DNA from: Singulisphaera sp. GP187
GTDB lineage: Bacteria > Planctomycetota > Phycisphaerae > Phycisphaerales > SM1A02
DNA length: 45,506 bases
Direction: 5' to 3'
Assembly (NCBI GenBank): GCA_945888705.1
Contig: CAMDAQ010000005.1
Coordinates: 1 to 45,506, forward strand
This document shows positions 37,869-45,506 of this stretch, piece by piece. Position 1 is the first letter of the stretch. Each line of letters starts with the position of its first letter. The position numbers were made by a program, and so were the translations under genes. Below the pieces are notes generated by a model. It made no database searches, had not been told where the DNA came from, and saw only the letters and a list, made by a program, of their open reading frames with translations.

Positions 37869-39153
37869 CTTCATCTACCGACACGGCGAACTGCACTGCG
37901 GCAGCGTCGCGGTTTCCTCGATCGCCGAGCGATTCGGCACGCCCACGTACGTCTACAGCGCGGCCACGCTCCTGGATCATCACCGAAAGCTCGCCCGTGC
38001 CTTCGCGGCGCTCAACCCGCTGATCTGCTACTCCGTCAAGAGTTCCGGCAACATCAACCTCTGTCGGCTGCTCGCCCAGGAAGGTGCGGGCATGGATGTC
38101 GTCTCCGGCGGCGAACTGCACCGTGCGATGGCGGCGGGGTGCGCTGCGGAACGATGCGTCTACGCCGGCGTGGGCAAGACCGATGCCGAGATCGAGTTCG
38201 CGATCCTGCAGGGCGTGGGTGTGCTCAACGTGGAGAGCGAGGCCGAGTTCGAGGTCGTGGCGTCGATCGCGGCACGCTTGCAGCGGAACTGCGTTGCGGC
38301 GCTGCGCGTGAATCCCGATGTCGATCCCAAGACCCATCGCTACACGAGCACCGGTCGCAAGGAAACCAAGTTCGGCGTGGACATCGAGCGTGCGCGGGCC
38401 TTCTTCGCAGCCTACGGCAGCGATCGCTGGTGCCGCCTGACGGGCATCCACCTCCACATCGGCAGCCCGGTGTACTCGGTGCAGCCGTATGTCGATGCCA
38501 TCACGAAGACGCTGGCCCTGATGGACGACCTGAAGGCTGCGGGCCACACGGTCGACACGCTCGATCTTGGCGGCGGCTTCGGTGCCGACTACGAGACCGG
38601 GCAGAGCCCCGAAGCGTCGGTCTACGCCGCGGCGATCGCGCCGTTGCTCGAAGCGCGGGTCTGCGGCGGCCTGCGGATCATCCTCGAGCCGGGCCGCACC
38701 ATCGTGGCCAACGCCGGGATCCTGGTCACGCGGGTGCTGTACATGAAGCAGTCGGGCGACAAGACCTTCGCGATCTGCGATGCCGGCATGAACACGCTGC
38801 TGCGCCCCTGCCACTACGACGCGTTCCATTTCATCTGGCCAGTCGCACCGGCGGCGGGCTTCGTCCCGCAGCGACGCGCGCGTTCGATGCAGCTCGATGG
38901 CTTGGCGCTCATGGATGTGGTGGGTCCCATCTGCGAGAGTGGTGACTTCCTCGCGATCGATCGACCGCTTCCGCCCTTGCGCCGTGGTGATCTCGTTGCG
39001 ATTTTCACGGCGGGCGCGTACGGGATGAGCATGGCCAGTCGCTACAACAGCGTGCCGCTTCCGGCGGAAGTCCTCGTCGAGGGCAGCGACGTCCGGTCGA
39101 TCCGTCGGCGCGAAACGTGGGACGACCTGATCGCCCACGAGTGCCCGGCCTGA
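37861..39153 (+). CDS. lysA: Diaminopimelate decarboxylase
   Basis: The 430-residue PLP enzyme catalyses the last step of lysine synthesis, meso-diaminopimelate to L-lysine and CO2. It is a fold-type III alanine-racemase-like barrel. The PLP lysine is K60 in Y-S-V-K-S-S-G-N (usually Y-A-x-K-A-N). The other family marks are H-I-G-S-P (near 200), D-L-G-G-G-F-G (near 240), E-P-G-R-T (near 278) and G-P-I-C-E-S-G-D (near 360). The change of K-A-N to K-S-S is seen in some LysA groups. Length is normal. It is coupled to the upstream membrane protein and convergent with pgpA. Confidence 0.94.
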   Translation: MDDFIYRHGELHCGSVAVSSIAERFGTPTYVYSAATLLDHHRKLARAFAALNPLICYSVKSSGNINLCRLLAQEGAGMDVVSGGELHRAMAAGCAAERCVYAGVGKTDAEIEFAILQGVGVLNVESEAEFEVVASIAARLQRNCVAALRVNPDVDPKTHRYTSTGRKETKFGVDIERARAFFAAYGSDRWCRLTGIHLHIGSPVYSVQPYVDAITKTLALMDDLKAAGHTVDTLDLGGGFGADYETGQSPEASVYAAAIAPLLEARVCGGLRIILEPGRTIVANAGILVTRVLYMKQSGDKTFAICDAGMNTLLRPCHYDAFHFIWPVAPAAGFVPQRRARSMQLDGLALMDVVGPICESGDFLAIDRPLPPLRRGDLVAIFTAGAYGMSMASRYNSVPLPAEVLVEGSDVRSIRRRETWDDLIAHECPA

Positions 39154-39192
39154 CCAAGCGCACGAACTCGATCGAGGCCAGGCGGCCGTGCC

Positions 39193-39762
39193 CTACGAGC
39201 CGGACAAACGACCGACGACGGCCGCCAACGACGCAGCCAACGCCAACGCCTGCGGCGTGAAGATCATGATCACCACGCCTGCAAGCGATCCTGCGGCAAG
39301 ATCATCGGCGACCACGCCAAGGCCCCCACGCCAGCGTTGCATCAATCGGATCGGTCCGGGCTTCCAGATGTCGAAGGCACGGAAGAGCAGGAACGAGAGG
39401 CCGCTCAGCACGAGCGCCTCGATCCATCCTGCGCCGTCGATGAACGCCAACGGCATCGCCGCGACGGCACCGCCAGCAACCTCGTCGATCACGATGCTCG
39501 AGGCATCCTTCGCTCCAAAGCCCCGCTCGCCATCGTCGCCCCATCGGATGCACGCCCATGTCGAGACCAGGCACAGCACGACGAGGGCCAGCGCCGTCGC
39601 CCACATCGGTGTACCGAAGCCCAGCATGAGGCAGACCAGTGCCGCGGGCGGAAGGCTTCCCCACGTGCCCGGTGCAGGACGCATCAAGCCGAGTCCACCG
39701 GCCGTGAGCCAGAAGGTGGCGGCGCCGCTCAATCCTGCCGGCCGTCGTGACCCGGCACTCAC
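39193..39762 (-). CDS. pgpA: Phosphatidylglycerophosphatase A
   Basis: The 189-residue membrane protein removes the phosphate from phosphatidylglycerol phosphate. Family motifs: G-x-x-R-P-A-P-G-T-W-G-S-L (near 25), a D-D-G-E-R-x-F-G-A-K-D stretch (near 75), D-E-V-A-G (near 91), F-R-x-F-D-I-W-K-P-G-P-I (near 128), and G-x-x-V-V-A-D-D-x-x-A-G (near 149). It starts at GTG 39762, which overlaps the pgsA stop by four bases (GTGA). The pair therefore carries out two successive steps of phosphatidylglycerol synthesis from one mRNA. Confidence 0.93.
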   Translation of the reverse strand: MSAGSRRPAGLSGAATFWLTAGGLGLMRPAPGTWGSLPPAALVCLMLGFGTPMWATALALVVLCLVSTWACIRWGDDGERGFGAKDASSIVIDEVAGGAVAAMPLAFIDGAGWIEALVLSGLSFLLFRAFDIWKPGPIRLMQRWRGGLGVVADDLAAGSLAGVVIMIFTPQALALAASLAAVVGRLSGS

Positions 39763-40367
39763 CGCCAGGCCTCGCGCGATCGCACGATGTAGGGCAGCGC
39801 GCTGAAGAGCGTGAGCACGACGGTGAACACGATGAACCAGTGCGTGATCGGGACGAAGGTCTCGTTGGCGACGCCAAGGTTCGGGAAGGCGCCAGCCGCC
39901 GCAACTCCCGCGAAGGGAATCGCCAGGGACTGCGCCGTCATCTTCCACTTGCCCCAGCGATCGGCTGGGCACGGCATGCCTCGGGCCTCCATGCTCGCGC
40001 GCAGGCTGGTCACGAAGAGTTCGCGAGCCAGGATCGCGATGACCATCCATGGCTTCACGCCCGATCCCGGGCAGAGCGGCTCGACGACCACGACGAGGGC
40101 GCCCAGCACGAGCACCTTGTCGACGAAGGGATCCATGATCCGCCCGAAGGCGCTGACCGCGTTGAAGCGACGCGCGAAGTAGCCATCGAGGAAATCGGTG
40201 CCGGCGGCGACCCCGAAGACCCAACCGGCGGCAACCGCCCGGCGTGCGCGCTCGGTCGGATCCAGTCCGGACCACTCGTGCACCACGTCGAGCATCATCC
40301 AGAAGTACACGATCGCCAGCACCAACCTGCTCATCGTGATGAGGTTGGGCAGTTGCCGTCGGTCCAT
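39759..40367 (-). CDS. pgsA: CDP-diacylglycerol-glycerol-3-phosphate 3-phosphatidyltransferase
   Basis: The 202-residue membrane enzyme makes phosphatidylglycerol phosphate from CDP-diacylglycerol and glycerol 3-phosphate. The complete CDP-alcohol phosphotransferase motif D-G-x2-A-R-x8-G-x3-D-x3-D is present (D-G-Y-F-A-R ... G-R-I-M-D-P-F-V-D, near residues 62-84). The N-terminal P-N-L-I-T-M-S-R and the later L-A-R-E-L-F-V-T-S-L-R are typical of PgsA. The ATG at 40367 begins the homology, and a TACGAT box ends eight bases upstream. It is translationally coupled to pgpA. Confidence 0.94.
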   Translation of the reverse strand: MDRRQLPNLITMSRLVLAIVYFWMMLDVVHEWSGLDPTERARRAVAAGWVFGVAAGTDFLDGYFARRFNAVSAFGRIMDPFVDKVLVLGALVVVVEPLCPGSGVKPWMVIAILARELFVTSLRASMEARGMPCPADRWGKWKMTAQSLAIPFAGVAAAGAFPNLGVANETFVPITHWFIVFTVVLTLFSALPYIVRSREAWR

Positions 40368-40375
40368 GGTTCGCG

Positions 40376-40381
40376 ATCGTA
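40376..40381 (-). promoter_or_regulatory. -10 box of pgsA, probable leaderless start
   Basis: TACGAT on the minus strand ends eight bases before the pgsA ATG, in the 127-base divergent gap shared with nuoJ. Confidence 0.45.
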
Positions 40382-40401
40382 CGGCCGAGCGTCCGCATAA
40401 G

Positions 40402-40430
40402 TTGCGGGCTTGGCGTGACGCGTCTATCTT
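40402..40430 (+). promoter_or_regulatory. Sigma-70-type promoter of the nuoJKLM genes
   Basis: TTGCGG (40402-40407) and TATCTT (40425-40430) are 17 bases apart. The leader of about 58 bases can fold into a hairpin closed by CGAAG (40441-40445) and CTTCG (40472-40476), with an inner GGGCCCGCG / CGCGGACCC pairing. Confidence 0.6.
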
Positions 40431-40494
40431 TCCGCGACCCCGAAGGGCCCGCGCGCGCGGACCCGAGGGCGCTTCGCCACCCAACCTCACCAGC

Positions 40495-41472
40495 ATGATC
40501 CCCCCACTCTTGTACGCCGCGTCAGCGATCTGCGCCGTCGGGCTGTTCCTGCTGCTCCGGCAGCCCACGGGCAAGGCCCGTCTCGGTGCCACCATCCTCG
40601 GGCTCGCCGGCTTGGCGTGGCTGCTGGTGCAGGGTGTCCAGGCCTCCGGCGCCGTCGGATTCGATCCTCGAGTGGCGCTCATGTCGCTCGCAGTCGCCAT
40701 GGCCACGGCCGCCGCCGTGCGGGTCATCACGACCACTCGACCCGTCTTCGCTGCCCTGTATTTCGTGCTCGTCGTCGTCGCCGGTGCCGTGGCCTACCTC
40801 GTGATGGGCGCTGAATTCATGGCGTTCTCGCTGATCATCGTCTACGCGGGCGCGATCCTCATCACCTACATGTTCGTGCTCATGCTTGCGCAGCAAGCGC
40901 CCGACGCTGGCGGTCCGAGCGTGGCCTACGACCGCGTCGCGCGCGAGCCTGCAGCTGCGGTGCTCTGCGGCTTCGTGCTGCTTGCAGCCTTGGCCAGCGT
41001 GGTCGGTGACGCCCGTACGAACCAGCAGCCTGCTGCCATGACCGAGGCCCGTGCGAACGCCGCCGCGTGGAATCGCATGCGGGGCATGCCCGAACTCGTT
41101 CAGGAACGCATCACCGCCGAGCTTGCTGCAGCTGGCAAGGATCCCATGGGCTGGTCGCCGGCCGGTGGACTCGAGGTGGCGCAGGACGGCCGTACCGCGA
41201 TGATGCCGGTCACGCTGGCCGATGGCACCCGGCACGAGACCGTGCTCAAGGCCGCGGACCTGCCCGTGAACAGCACCTCGCTGGGCTGGGAACTCGTCAC
41301 GTCGTATCCGGGCAGCCTCGAGCTTGCCGGCGTGATCCTCCTCATGGCGATGCTGGGTGCCGTGGTGCTTGCCCGTCGCCAGACCGACATGGCCGAGGAT
41401 GACCGCCGTGCGGCTGCGGGCCTGTCGCGCACCAACGTCGAAGACGCCGACCTTGCCGGAGACCGAGCATGA
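40495..41472 (+). CDS. nuoJ: NADH-quinone oxidoreductase subunit J
   Basis: This is a membrane subunit of complex I. The NuoJ core begins near residue 65 (A-A-A-V-R-V-I-T-T-T-R-P-V-F-A-A-L-Y-F) and contains the key helix I-I-V-Y-A-G-A-I-L-I-T-Y-M-F-V-L-M-L. At 325 residues it is much longer than Escherichia coli NuoJ (184). An N-terminal extension adds about two membrane helices, and a soluble stretch of about 100 residues (172-272) precedes the last helix. The start M-I-P-P-L-L-Y at 40495 follows the promoter. It overlaps nuoK by four bases (ATGA). Confidence 0.9.
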   Translation: MIPPLLYAASAICAVGLFLLLRQPTGKARLGATILGLAGLAWLLVQGVQASGAVGFDPRVALMSLAVAMATAAAVRVITTTRPVFAALYFVLVVVAGAVAYLVMGAEFMAFSLIIVYAGAILITYMFVLMLAQQAPDAGGPSVAYDRVAREPAAAVLCGFVLLAALASVVGDARTNQQPAAMTEARANAAAWNRMRGMPELVQERITAELAAAGKDPMGWSPAGGLEVAQDGRTAMMPVTLADGTRHETVLKAADLPVNSTSLGWELVTSYPGSLELAGVILLMAMLGAVVLARRQTDMAEDDRRAAAGLSRTNVEDADLAGDRA

Positions 41473-41807
41473 ACCCCATCGATCCTCAGCTTCCGCCGGG
41501 CGATCCGCTCGTGATGCTCGGCCTCTTGGCCAGCGCCATCCTGTTCGCGGTGGGCATCGTCGGCTTCCTGAGCCGTCGCAACATGATCACGATGTTCCTC
41601 TGCACCGAACTCATGTTCCAGGGTGCGGGGCTCGCGATGATCTCGTACGGACGCCAGCACATGGACCTCTCGGGCCAGGTGTTCGTCATCTTTATCCTGA
41701 CGGTGGCCGCTGCCGAAGCCGCGCTGGCGCTCGGCCTCGTGGTGCTGCTCTACCGACGCAAGGAAACCCTGAGCGCCGAAGCGTGGAAGGAACTCGCTGA
41801 GTCATGA
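41469..41807 (+). CDS. nuoK: NADH-quinone oxidoreductase subunit K
   Basis: The 112-residue, three-helix antiporter-like subunit of complex I carries the two membrane glutamates of the proton path: C-T-E-L-M-F-Q (near 47) and A-A-A-E-A-A-L-A-L-G (near 83). The first 12 residues before the first helix are slightly longer than usual. ATGA overlaps at both ends couple it to nuoJ and nuoL. Confidence 0.94.
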   Translation: MNPIDPQLPPGDPLVMLGLLASAILFAVGIVGFLSRRNMITMFLCTELMFQGAGLAMISYGRQHMDLSGQVFVIFILTVAAAEAALALGLVVLLYRRKETLSAEAWKELAES

Positions 41808-44047
41808 TCGCTGCTCCCGCGATGCTGTCGTCGGTCCTCGCGCTTGCCGAGGGCCCGCTCGATGCCCACGCCGCACCTGAGCTCCGCTGGGCTGGCCTGG
41901 CCCTGCTGCTGCCACTGGTCAGCGGCGTGCTGTGCCTGCTCTGCGGCTGGATGAAGGTCCGCTCGAAGCTGCCCGCTGCGCTCACCATCGCTGCGCTCGG
42001 CGGCGCCTTCGCGACCATCCTGCGCCTGCAGGGTGCGGTGGGCGACACGCCCGTCGTCATCAACCTCTTCGACTGGATCAGCTGGACCTGGGGTGACGGC
42101 AGCCGCTTCCACGGCTTCACGGCGAACGTCGACCTCTACATCGACCGGCTCACCATCTTCTGGATGCTCTTCGTCACGGGGTTGGGCACGCTCATCGCGC
42201 TCTACGCGAGCGAGTACATGGAGTCCGACGTCGGCAAGGGCTACACGCGCTTCTTCGGCGCCGTGAGCATCTTCCTCTTCGCGATGGGTTGCCTCGTCAT
42301 GGGCGGCAACCTCGTCATGCTCTACCTCGGCTGGGAAGGCGTGGGCCTCGCGAGCTACCTGCTCATTGGCTACTACTTCACCAAGCCCGAGGCCGTCGCG
42401 GCCGCGAAGAAGGCCTTCATCGTCAATCGCATCGGTGACCTTGGCCTGGCGCTTGCGCTCTTCCTGATCTGGCAGTGCTACGGCACCGTCGAGTACGCCG
42501 CGCTCTGGAAGGCCATCGAGGCCGCACCGGCGAGCAGCGAGTGGACCGCGCAGGCCATTCCGTGGCTGCTCATGCTCGGCGCGTTCGGCAAGAGCGCGCA
42601 GCTGCCGCTGTACGTCTGGCTTCCGGATGCGATGGAAGGCCCGACCCCCGTCTCGGCGCTCATTCACGCCGCGACCATGGTCACGGCCGGTGTGTACCTC
42701 ATTGCCCGCATGTTCCCGCTCTTCATCGTCAATCCCGATGCGCTCGCCGCGGTGGCGTGGGTCGGCGGGCTGACGGCGCTGCTTGCCGCGACCATCGGCA
42801 TGGCGCAGTACGACATGAAGCGCATCTGGGCGTACTCGACGATCTCCCAGCTGGGCTACATGTTCCTGGGCCTCGGCGTGGGCACCACGTTCGGCGCGTC
42901 ATATCACGTCTTCACGCACGCGTTCTTCAAGGCACTGCTCTTCCTGACCGCCGGTGCCGTGATGCACGGGTTCGCCGGCCAGCTCGACATCCGCAAGCTC
43001 AGTGGCTTGCTGAAGGTGCCGGGCTTCCGTCTCGTGAGCCTGCTTGCGGTCCTGGGCTGCTTCTGGCTGGCCGCGTTCCCATTCACCGCGGCGTTCTTCA
43101 GCAAGGACGAGATCCTGGTCTCGGCCTTCACCGCGAAGGACGAGCGCGTCCATGTCTTGGGTTGGATCGGTCTTGTCGTCGCGGCACTGACGGCGTACTA
43201 CACCTTTCGCGTCGGCTTCCGGGTCTTCTTCGGCCCGGTCAAGTACGAGCCAGGCGATGAGCACCATGGTCATGATGGTCACGACGACCACGGCCACGCG
43301 CACGGTTCGCACGTTTCGCATGGTTCATCCGCGGCGCACGGTGGCCACGGCCATCACGGCGAGTTCCATCCGCATGGTCCCCGCTGGGCCATCCGCGTGC
43401 CGCTCGTCCTGATCGCCGTTGGTGCGATCCTTGCCGGCTGGCCGAGCTACCGCACGATGCTCAACCACGACGAGCCGAACTGGGTCAAGACCCAGGTCGC
43501 GCAGTCGAGCGCGTACCAAGGAGTCGCTGCCGAGTCGCATGATTCGCATGATGATCACGCGGCAGCATCGACCGCTGCCGGCACGGATCACGCCCACGCC
43601 GATCACGGCCACTTGGTGCTCGGCATGGATGCCCACACCGCCGTCGGTCGACTCGGTTCGCTCGCGTGCATCGCGGGGATCTTGGTGTCGCTCTACCTGC
43701 ACCTCATCAACCGTGGTGCCGCCGACGCCTTGCGGCGCACCCTGTTGGGTTCGATCGCCACGCGGTGGATCGTCGTGGGTGCCGAGCGCAAGTGGCTGGT
43801 CGATGAGTTCTACGACTGGGTGATCCGCCTGCCGCTGCGGCTGGTGGCGAACATCCTGTCCGCCATCGATGAACTGCTGCTCGATGCTGGCATCGTGAAC
43901 GGCATCGGCGCTCTGCCAGCTGCGTTCGGGCGTCTCTTCCGTCCGCTCTACGGCGGTGTCGTGCAGGGCTACGCCGTCACCATGGCCGGCGGCGTGGCCT
44001 TGGTCGCTGCATGGGTGATCTGGATCTGGCTGCGGGGAGCGAACTGA
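41804..44047 (+). CDS. nuoL: NADH-quinone oxidoreductase subunit L
   Basis: The 747-residue protein is the distal proton-pumping subunit of complex I, with the long lateral helix at its C-terminus. Antiporter-type motifs include W-E-G-V-G-L-A-S-Y-L-L-I-G-Y, K-S-A-Q-L-P-L-Y-V-W-L-P-D-A-M-E-G-P-T-P-V-S-A-L-I-H-A-A-T-M-V, and S-T-I-S-Q-L-G-Y-M. It is longer than the usual 610-670 residues because of two His-rich soluble insertions, at about 484-527 (H-H-G-H-D-G-H-D-D-H-G-H-A-H-G) and 576-612 (S-H-D-S-H-D-D-H). Metal binding by these loops is an inference. nuoM begins two bases after the stop. Confidence 0.95.
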   Translation: MIAAPAMLSSVLALAEGPLDAHAAPELRWAGLALLLPLVSGVLCLLCGWMKVRSKLPAALTIAALGGAFATILRLQGAVGDTPVVINLFDWISWTWGDGSRFHGFTANVDLYIDRLTIFWMLFVTGLGTLIALYASEYMESDVGKGYTRFFGAVSIFLFAMGCLVMGGNLVMLYLGWEGVGLASYLLIGYYFTKPEAVAAAKKAFIVNRIGDLGLALALFLIWQCYGTVEYAALWKAIEAAPASSEWTAQAIPWLLMLGAFGKSAQLPLYVWLPDAMEGPTPVSALIHAATMVTAGVYLIARMFPLFIVNPDALAAVAWVGGLTALLAATIGMAQYDMKRIWAYSTISQLGYMFLGLGVGTTFGASYHVFTHAFFKALLFLTAGAVMHGFAGQLDIRKLSGLLKVPGFRLVSLLAVLGCFWLAAFPFTAAFFSKDEILVSAFTAKDERVHVLGWIGLVVAALTAYYTFRVGFRVFFGPVKYEPGDEHHGHDGHDDHGHAHGSHVSHGSSAAHGGHGHHGEFHPHGPRWAIRVPLVLIAVGAILAGWPSYRTMLNHDEPNWVKTQVAQSSAYQGVAAESHDSHDDHAAASTAAGTDHAHADHGHLVLGMDAHTAVGRLGSLACIAGILVSLYLHLINRGAADALRRTLLGSIATRWIVVGAERKWLVDEFYDWVIRLPLRLVANILSAIDELLLDAGIVNGIGALPAAFGRLFRPLYGGVVQGYAVTMAGGVALVAAWVIWIWLRGAN

Positions 44048-44049
44048 AC

Positions 44050-45506
44050 ATGAACCTCATCTGGGCATCCATCCTGATTCCTGTTGCGACCGCTGCGGTC
44101 ATCGCGGTGGCCAACGCGCGGGCTGCGCGCAGCCTCGCCGCGCTCGGCTCGCTGGCAAGCCTTGGTGCGCTGGCCGTGTTCGCATGGCAGTTCCCTGCGT
44201 GGTCGACCGGCGCCGTCTTCCCCGAGCCCTGCGGCTGCGCATGGTTGTCGTCCATCAACGCCACGCTCGGTGTCGGCTTCGACTCGGTCAGCCTGCTGCT
44301 GGCTCTGCTCGAGGCGTTCCTCATTCCGATCTGCGTGATCGGTTCATGGACCGCCATCTCCGAGCGCCAGCGCGAGTACTACGGCTGGTTCATGCTGCTG
44401 CATGCCAGCATCCTGCTGGCCTTCGCGGCCCGCGATGTACTGCTCTTCTACGTCGGCTACGAGTTCACGCTCGTTCCGCTGCTCTTCATCATCGCCATCT
44501 GGGGCGGGCCGGAGCGTCGGCAGGCAGCGCACAAGCTGTTCCTCTACACGTTCCTCGGTTCGCTGTTCTTCCTCGGCTCGATCCTCTTCGTGGGTTGGCA
44601 GCACCACGCCTCGACGGGGCTCTGGAGCTGGGACATGGGCACGCTGTCCACGTTTGCCAGCGCGCGCCTCCCGGCCAACACGCAGTTCTGGCTCTTCGCC
44701 GCGCTGCTCGCCGGATTTGCCGTCAAGGTCCCCCTCTTCCCTGTGCACACTTGGCTGCCTCTGGCCCACAACCAGGCACCCACCGCTGGCTCGGTCATCC
44801 TGGCAGGCACGCTCCTGAAGCTGGGCACGTACGGCATCTTCCGCCTCGCGCTGCCCATGGCCCCTGAGGGCGGTGCCGCTCTGGCGGTGGTCGCGTCCGT
44901 GCTCTGCACGGTGGCGGTCGTCTATGCAGCGCTCATCTGCTGGGTGCAGACCGATGCCAAGAAGCTGGTCGCCTACTCGTCAGTGAGCCACTTGGGCATC
45001 TGCATGCTCGGTCTCTTCGCGCTGAATCCCGTGGGGGCGCAAGGCAGCGTGCTCTACATGATCAACCATGGCCTCTCGACCGGCGCGCTGTTCCTCCTGA
45101 TCGGGATGGCCTACGAGCGCTACCACGTGAAGGACATGGACCAGATCGGCGGTCTCGCCAAGCGCATGCCGGTCTGGGCGTTCTTCATGGTGTTCTTCAC
45201 CATGAGTTCGATCGGCCTGCCCGGCCTCAACGGATTCGTCGGGGAGTACTTGTGCCTCTTCGGCACCTACATTGCCACCGGTGATGCATCGACCGGCTAC
45301 CCCGGCCTGCTCGGGCCGGGCTTCGCGCTCGTCGCGGGCACGGGCCTCATCCTCGGTGCGATGTACATGCTGCTGCTCGTGGGCCGCTATGTCTTCGGAC
45401 CGCTGCGCGAACCCAAGGATGACGGTCACGGCAAGCATGATGGCTCGCACGGCCATGACAGCCATGGCGCGGGCCACGGCCATGATGATGGGCACGGTGA
45501 CCTCAC
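44050..45506 (+). CDS. nuoM: NADH-quinone oxidoreductase subunit M (3' end outside window)
   Basis: The visible 485 codons start at ATG 44050, two bases after nuoL. The product is an antiporter-like proton-pumping subunit of complex I. Landmarks are Y-E-F-T-L-V-P-L (catalytic Glu region, near 138), F-A-V-K-V-P-L-F-P-V-H-T-W-L-P-L-A-H-N-Q-A-P-T-A-G-S-V-I-L-A-G (near 223), and Y-S-S-V-S-H-L-G (near 310). The usual Glu is present in the first motif and Lys in the second. From residue 457 to the window end it is His/Gly/Asp-rich (D-G-H-G-K-H-D-G-S-H-G-H-D-S-H), like the nuoL insertions. The frame is still open at the right edge. Confidence 0.95.
   Translation, partial: MNLIWASILIPVATAAVIAVANARAARSLAALGSLASLGALAVFAWQFPAWSTGAVFPEPCGCAWLSSINATLGVGFDSVSLLLALLEAFLIPICVIGSWTAISERQREYYGWFMLLHASILLAFAARDVLLFYVGYEFTLVPLLFIIAIWGGPERRQAAHKLFLYTFLGSLFFLGSILFVGWQHHASTGLWSWDMGTLSTFASARLPANTQFWLFAALLAGFAVKVPLFPVHTWLPLAHNQAPTAGSVILAGTLLKLGTYGIFRLALPMAPEGGAALAVVASVLCTVAVVYAALICWVQTDAKKLVAYSSVSHLGICMLGLFALNPVGAQGSVLYMINHGLSTGALFLLIGMAYERYHVKDMDQIGGLAKRMPVWAFFMVFFTMSSIGLPGLNGFVGEYLCLFGTYIATGDASTGYPGLLGPGFALVAGTGLILGAMYMLLLVGRYVFGPLREPKDDGHGKHDGSHGHDSHGAGHGHDDGHGDL

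Overview
The window is 45.5 kb of very GC-rich bacterial chromosome packed with coding sequence on both strands. It is best explained as a member of the Planctomycetota, probably class Phycisphaerae. The signs are a secreted protein with repeated D-C-N-x-N-G-x-P-D-x-C-D units, a FlgI-like lipoprotein outside any flagellar cluster, a GC-rich core genome with short intergenic gaps, and a locus pairing small WXG100-like proteins with a large FtsK-type ATPase. The taxonomic call is an inference from gene content; there is no rRNA gene in the window.

Layout. 1-2515: a repeat-rich secreted protein (cut by the left edge), a MntA-HepT toxin-antitoxin pair, and tRNA-Val(GAC), all on the minus strand. 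2610-10250: an MgtE-type Mg2+ channel, glutamyl-tRNA synthetase, a YfcE-type phosphodiesterase, a small membrane protein, a CorA channel and a type III glutamine synthetase. 10398-13541: trigger factor, a SHOCT-like membrane protein and ClpX. 13597-18887: a GAF/fRMsr-like protein, then ribosomal protein L28, DNA primase and the principal sigma factor, an analogue of the rpsU-dnaG-rpoD macromolecular synthesis operon. 18956-24050: four tightly packed genes that look like a minimal type VII-secretion-like system. 23987-28054: an HrpA-family helicase (convergent with, and overlapping, the FtsK gene) and tRNA-Val(UAC). 28081-34427: a small anchored protein, a FlgI-like lipoprotein and SMC. 34443-40367: a one-domain asparaginase-like protein, a YyaL-type thioredoxin/glycan-epimerase-fold protein, a membrane protein coupled to lysA, then pgsA-pgpA of phosphatidylglycerol synthesis. 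40495-45506: nuoJ-nuoK-nuoL-nuoM of respiratory complex I, with nuoM cut by the right edge.

Most of the window is core housekeeping: translation, proteostasis, replication and transcription, chromosome segregation, lipid and lysine synthesis, and respiration. The least explained part is the FtsK/WXG100-like locus (18956-24050). Two very small helical proteins each carry a central W-x-D turn. They sit beside a coiled-coil protein and a membrane-anchored ATPase with three ATPase-like modules, of which only the middle one keeps an intact P-loop. A second pattern runs through the whole window: many genes have a TAnnnT-like -10 box ending only 6-9 bases before the start codon and no ribosome binding site, which suggests leaderless mRNAs. 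That pattern also helps choose the starts of the FtsK and HrpA genes.
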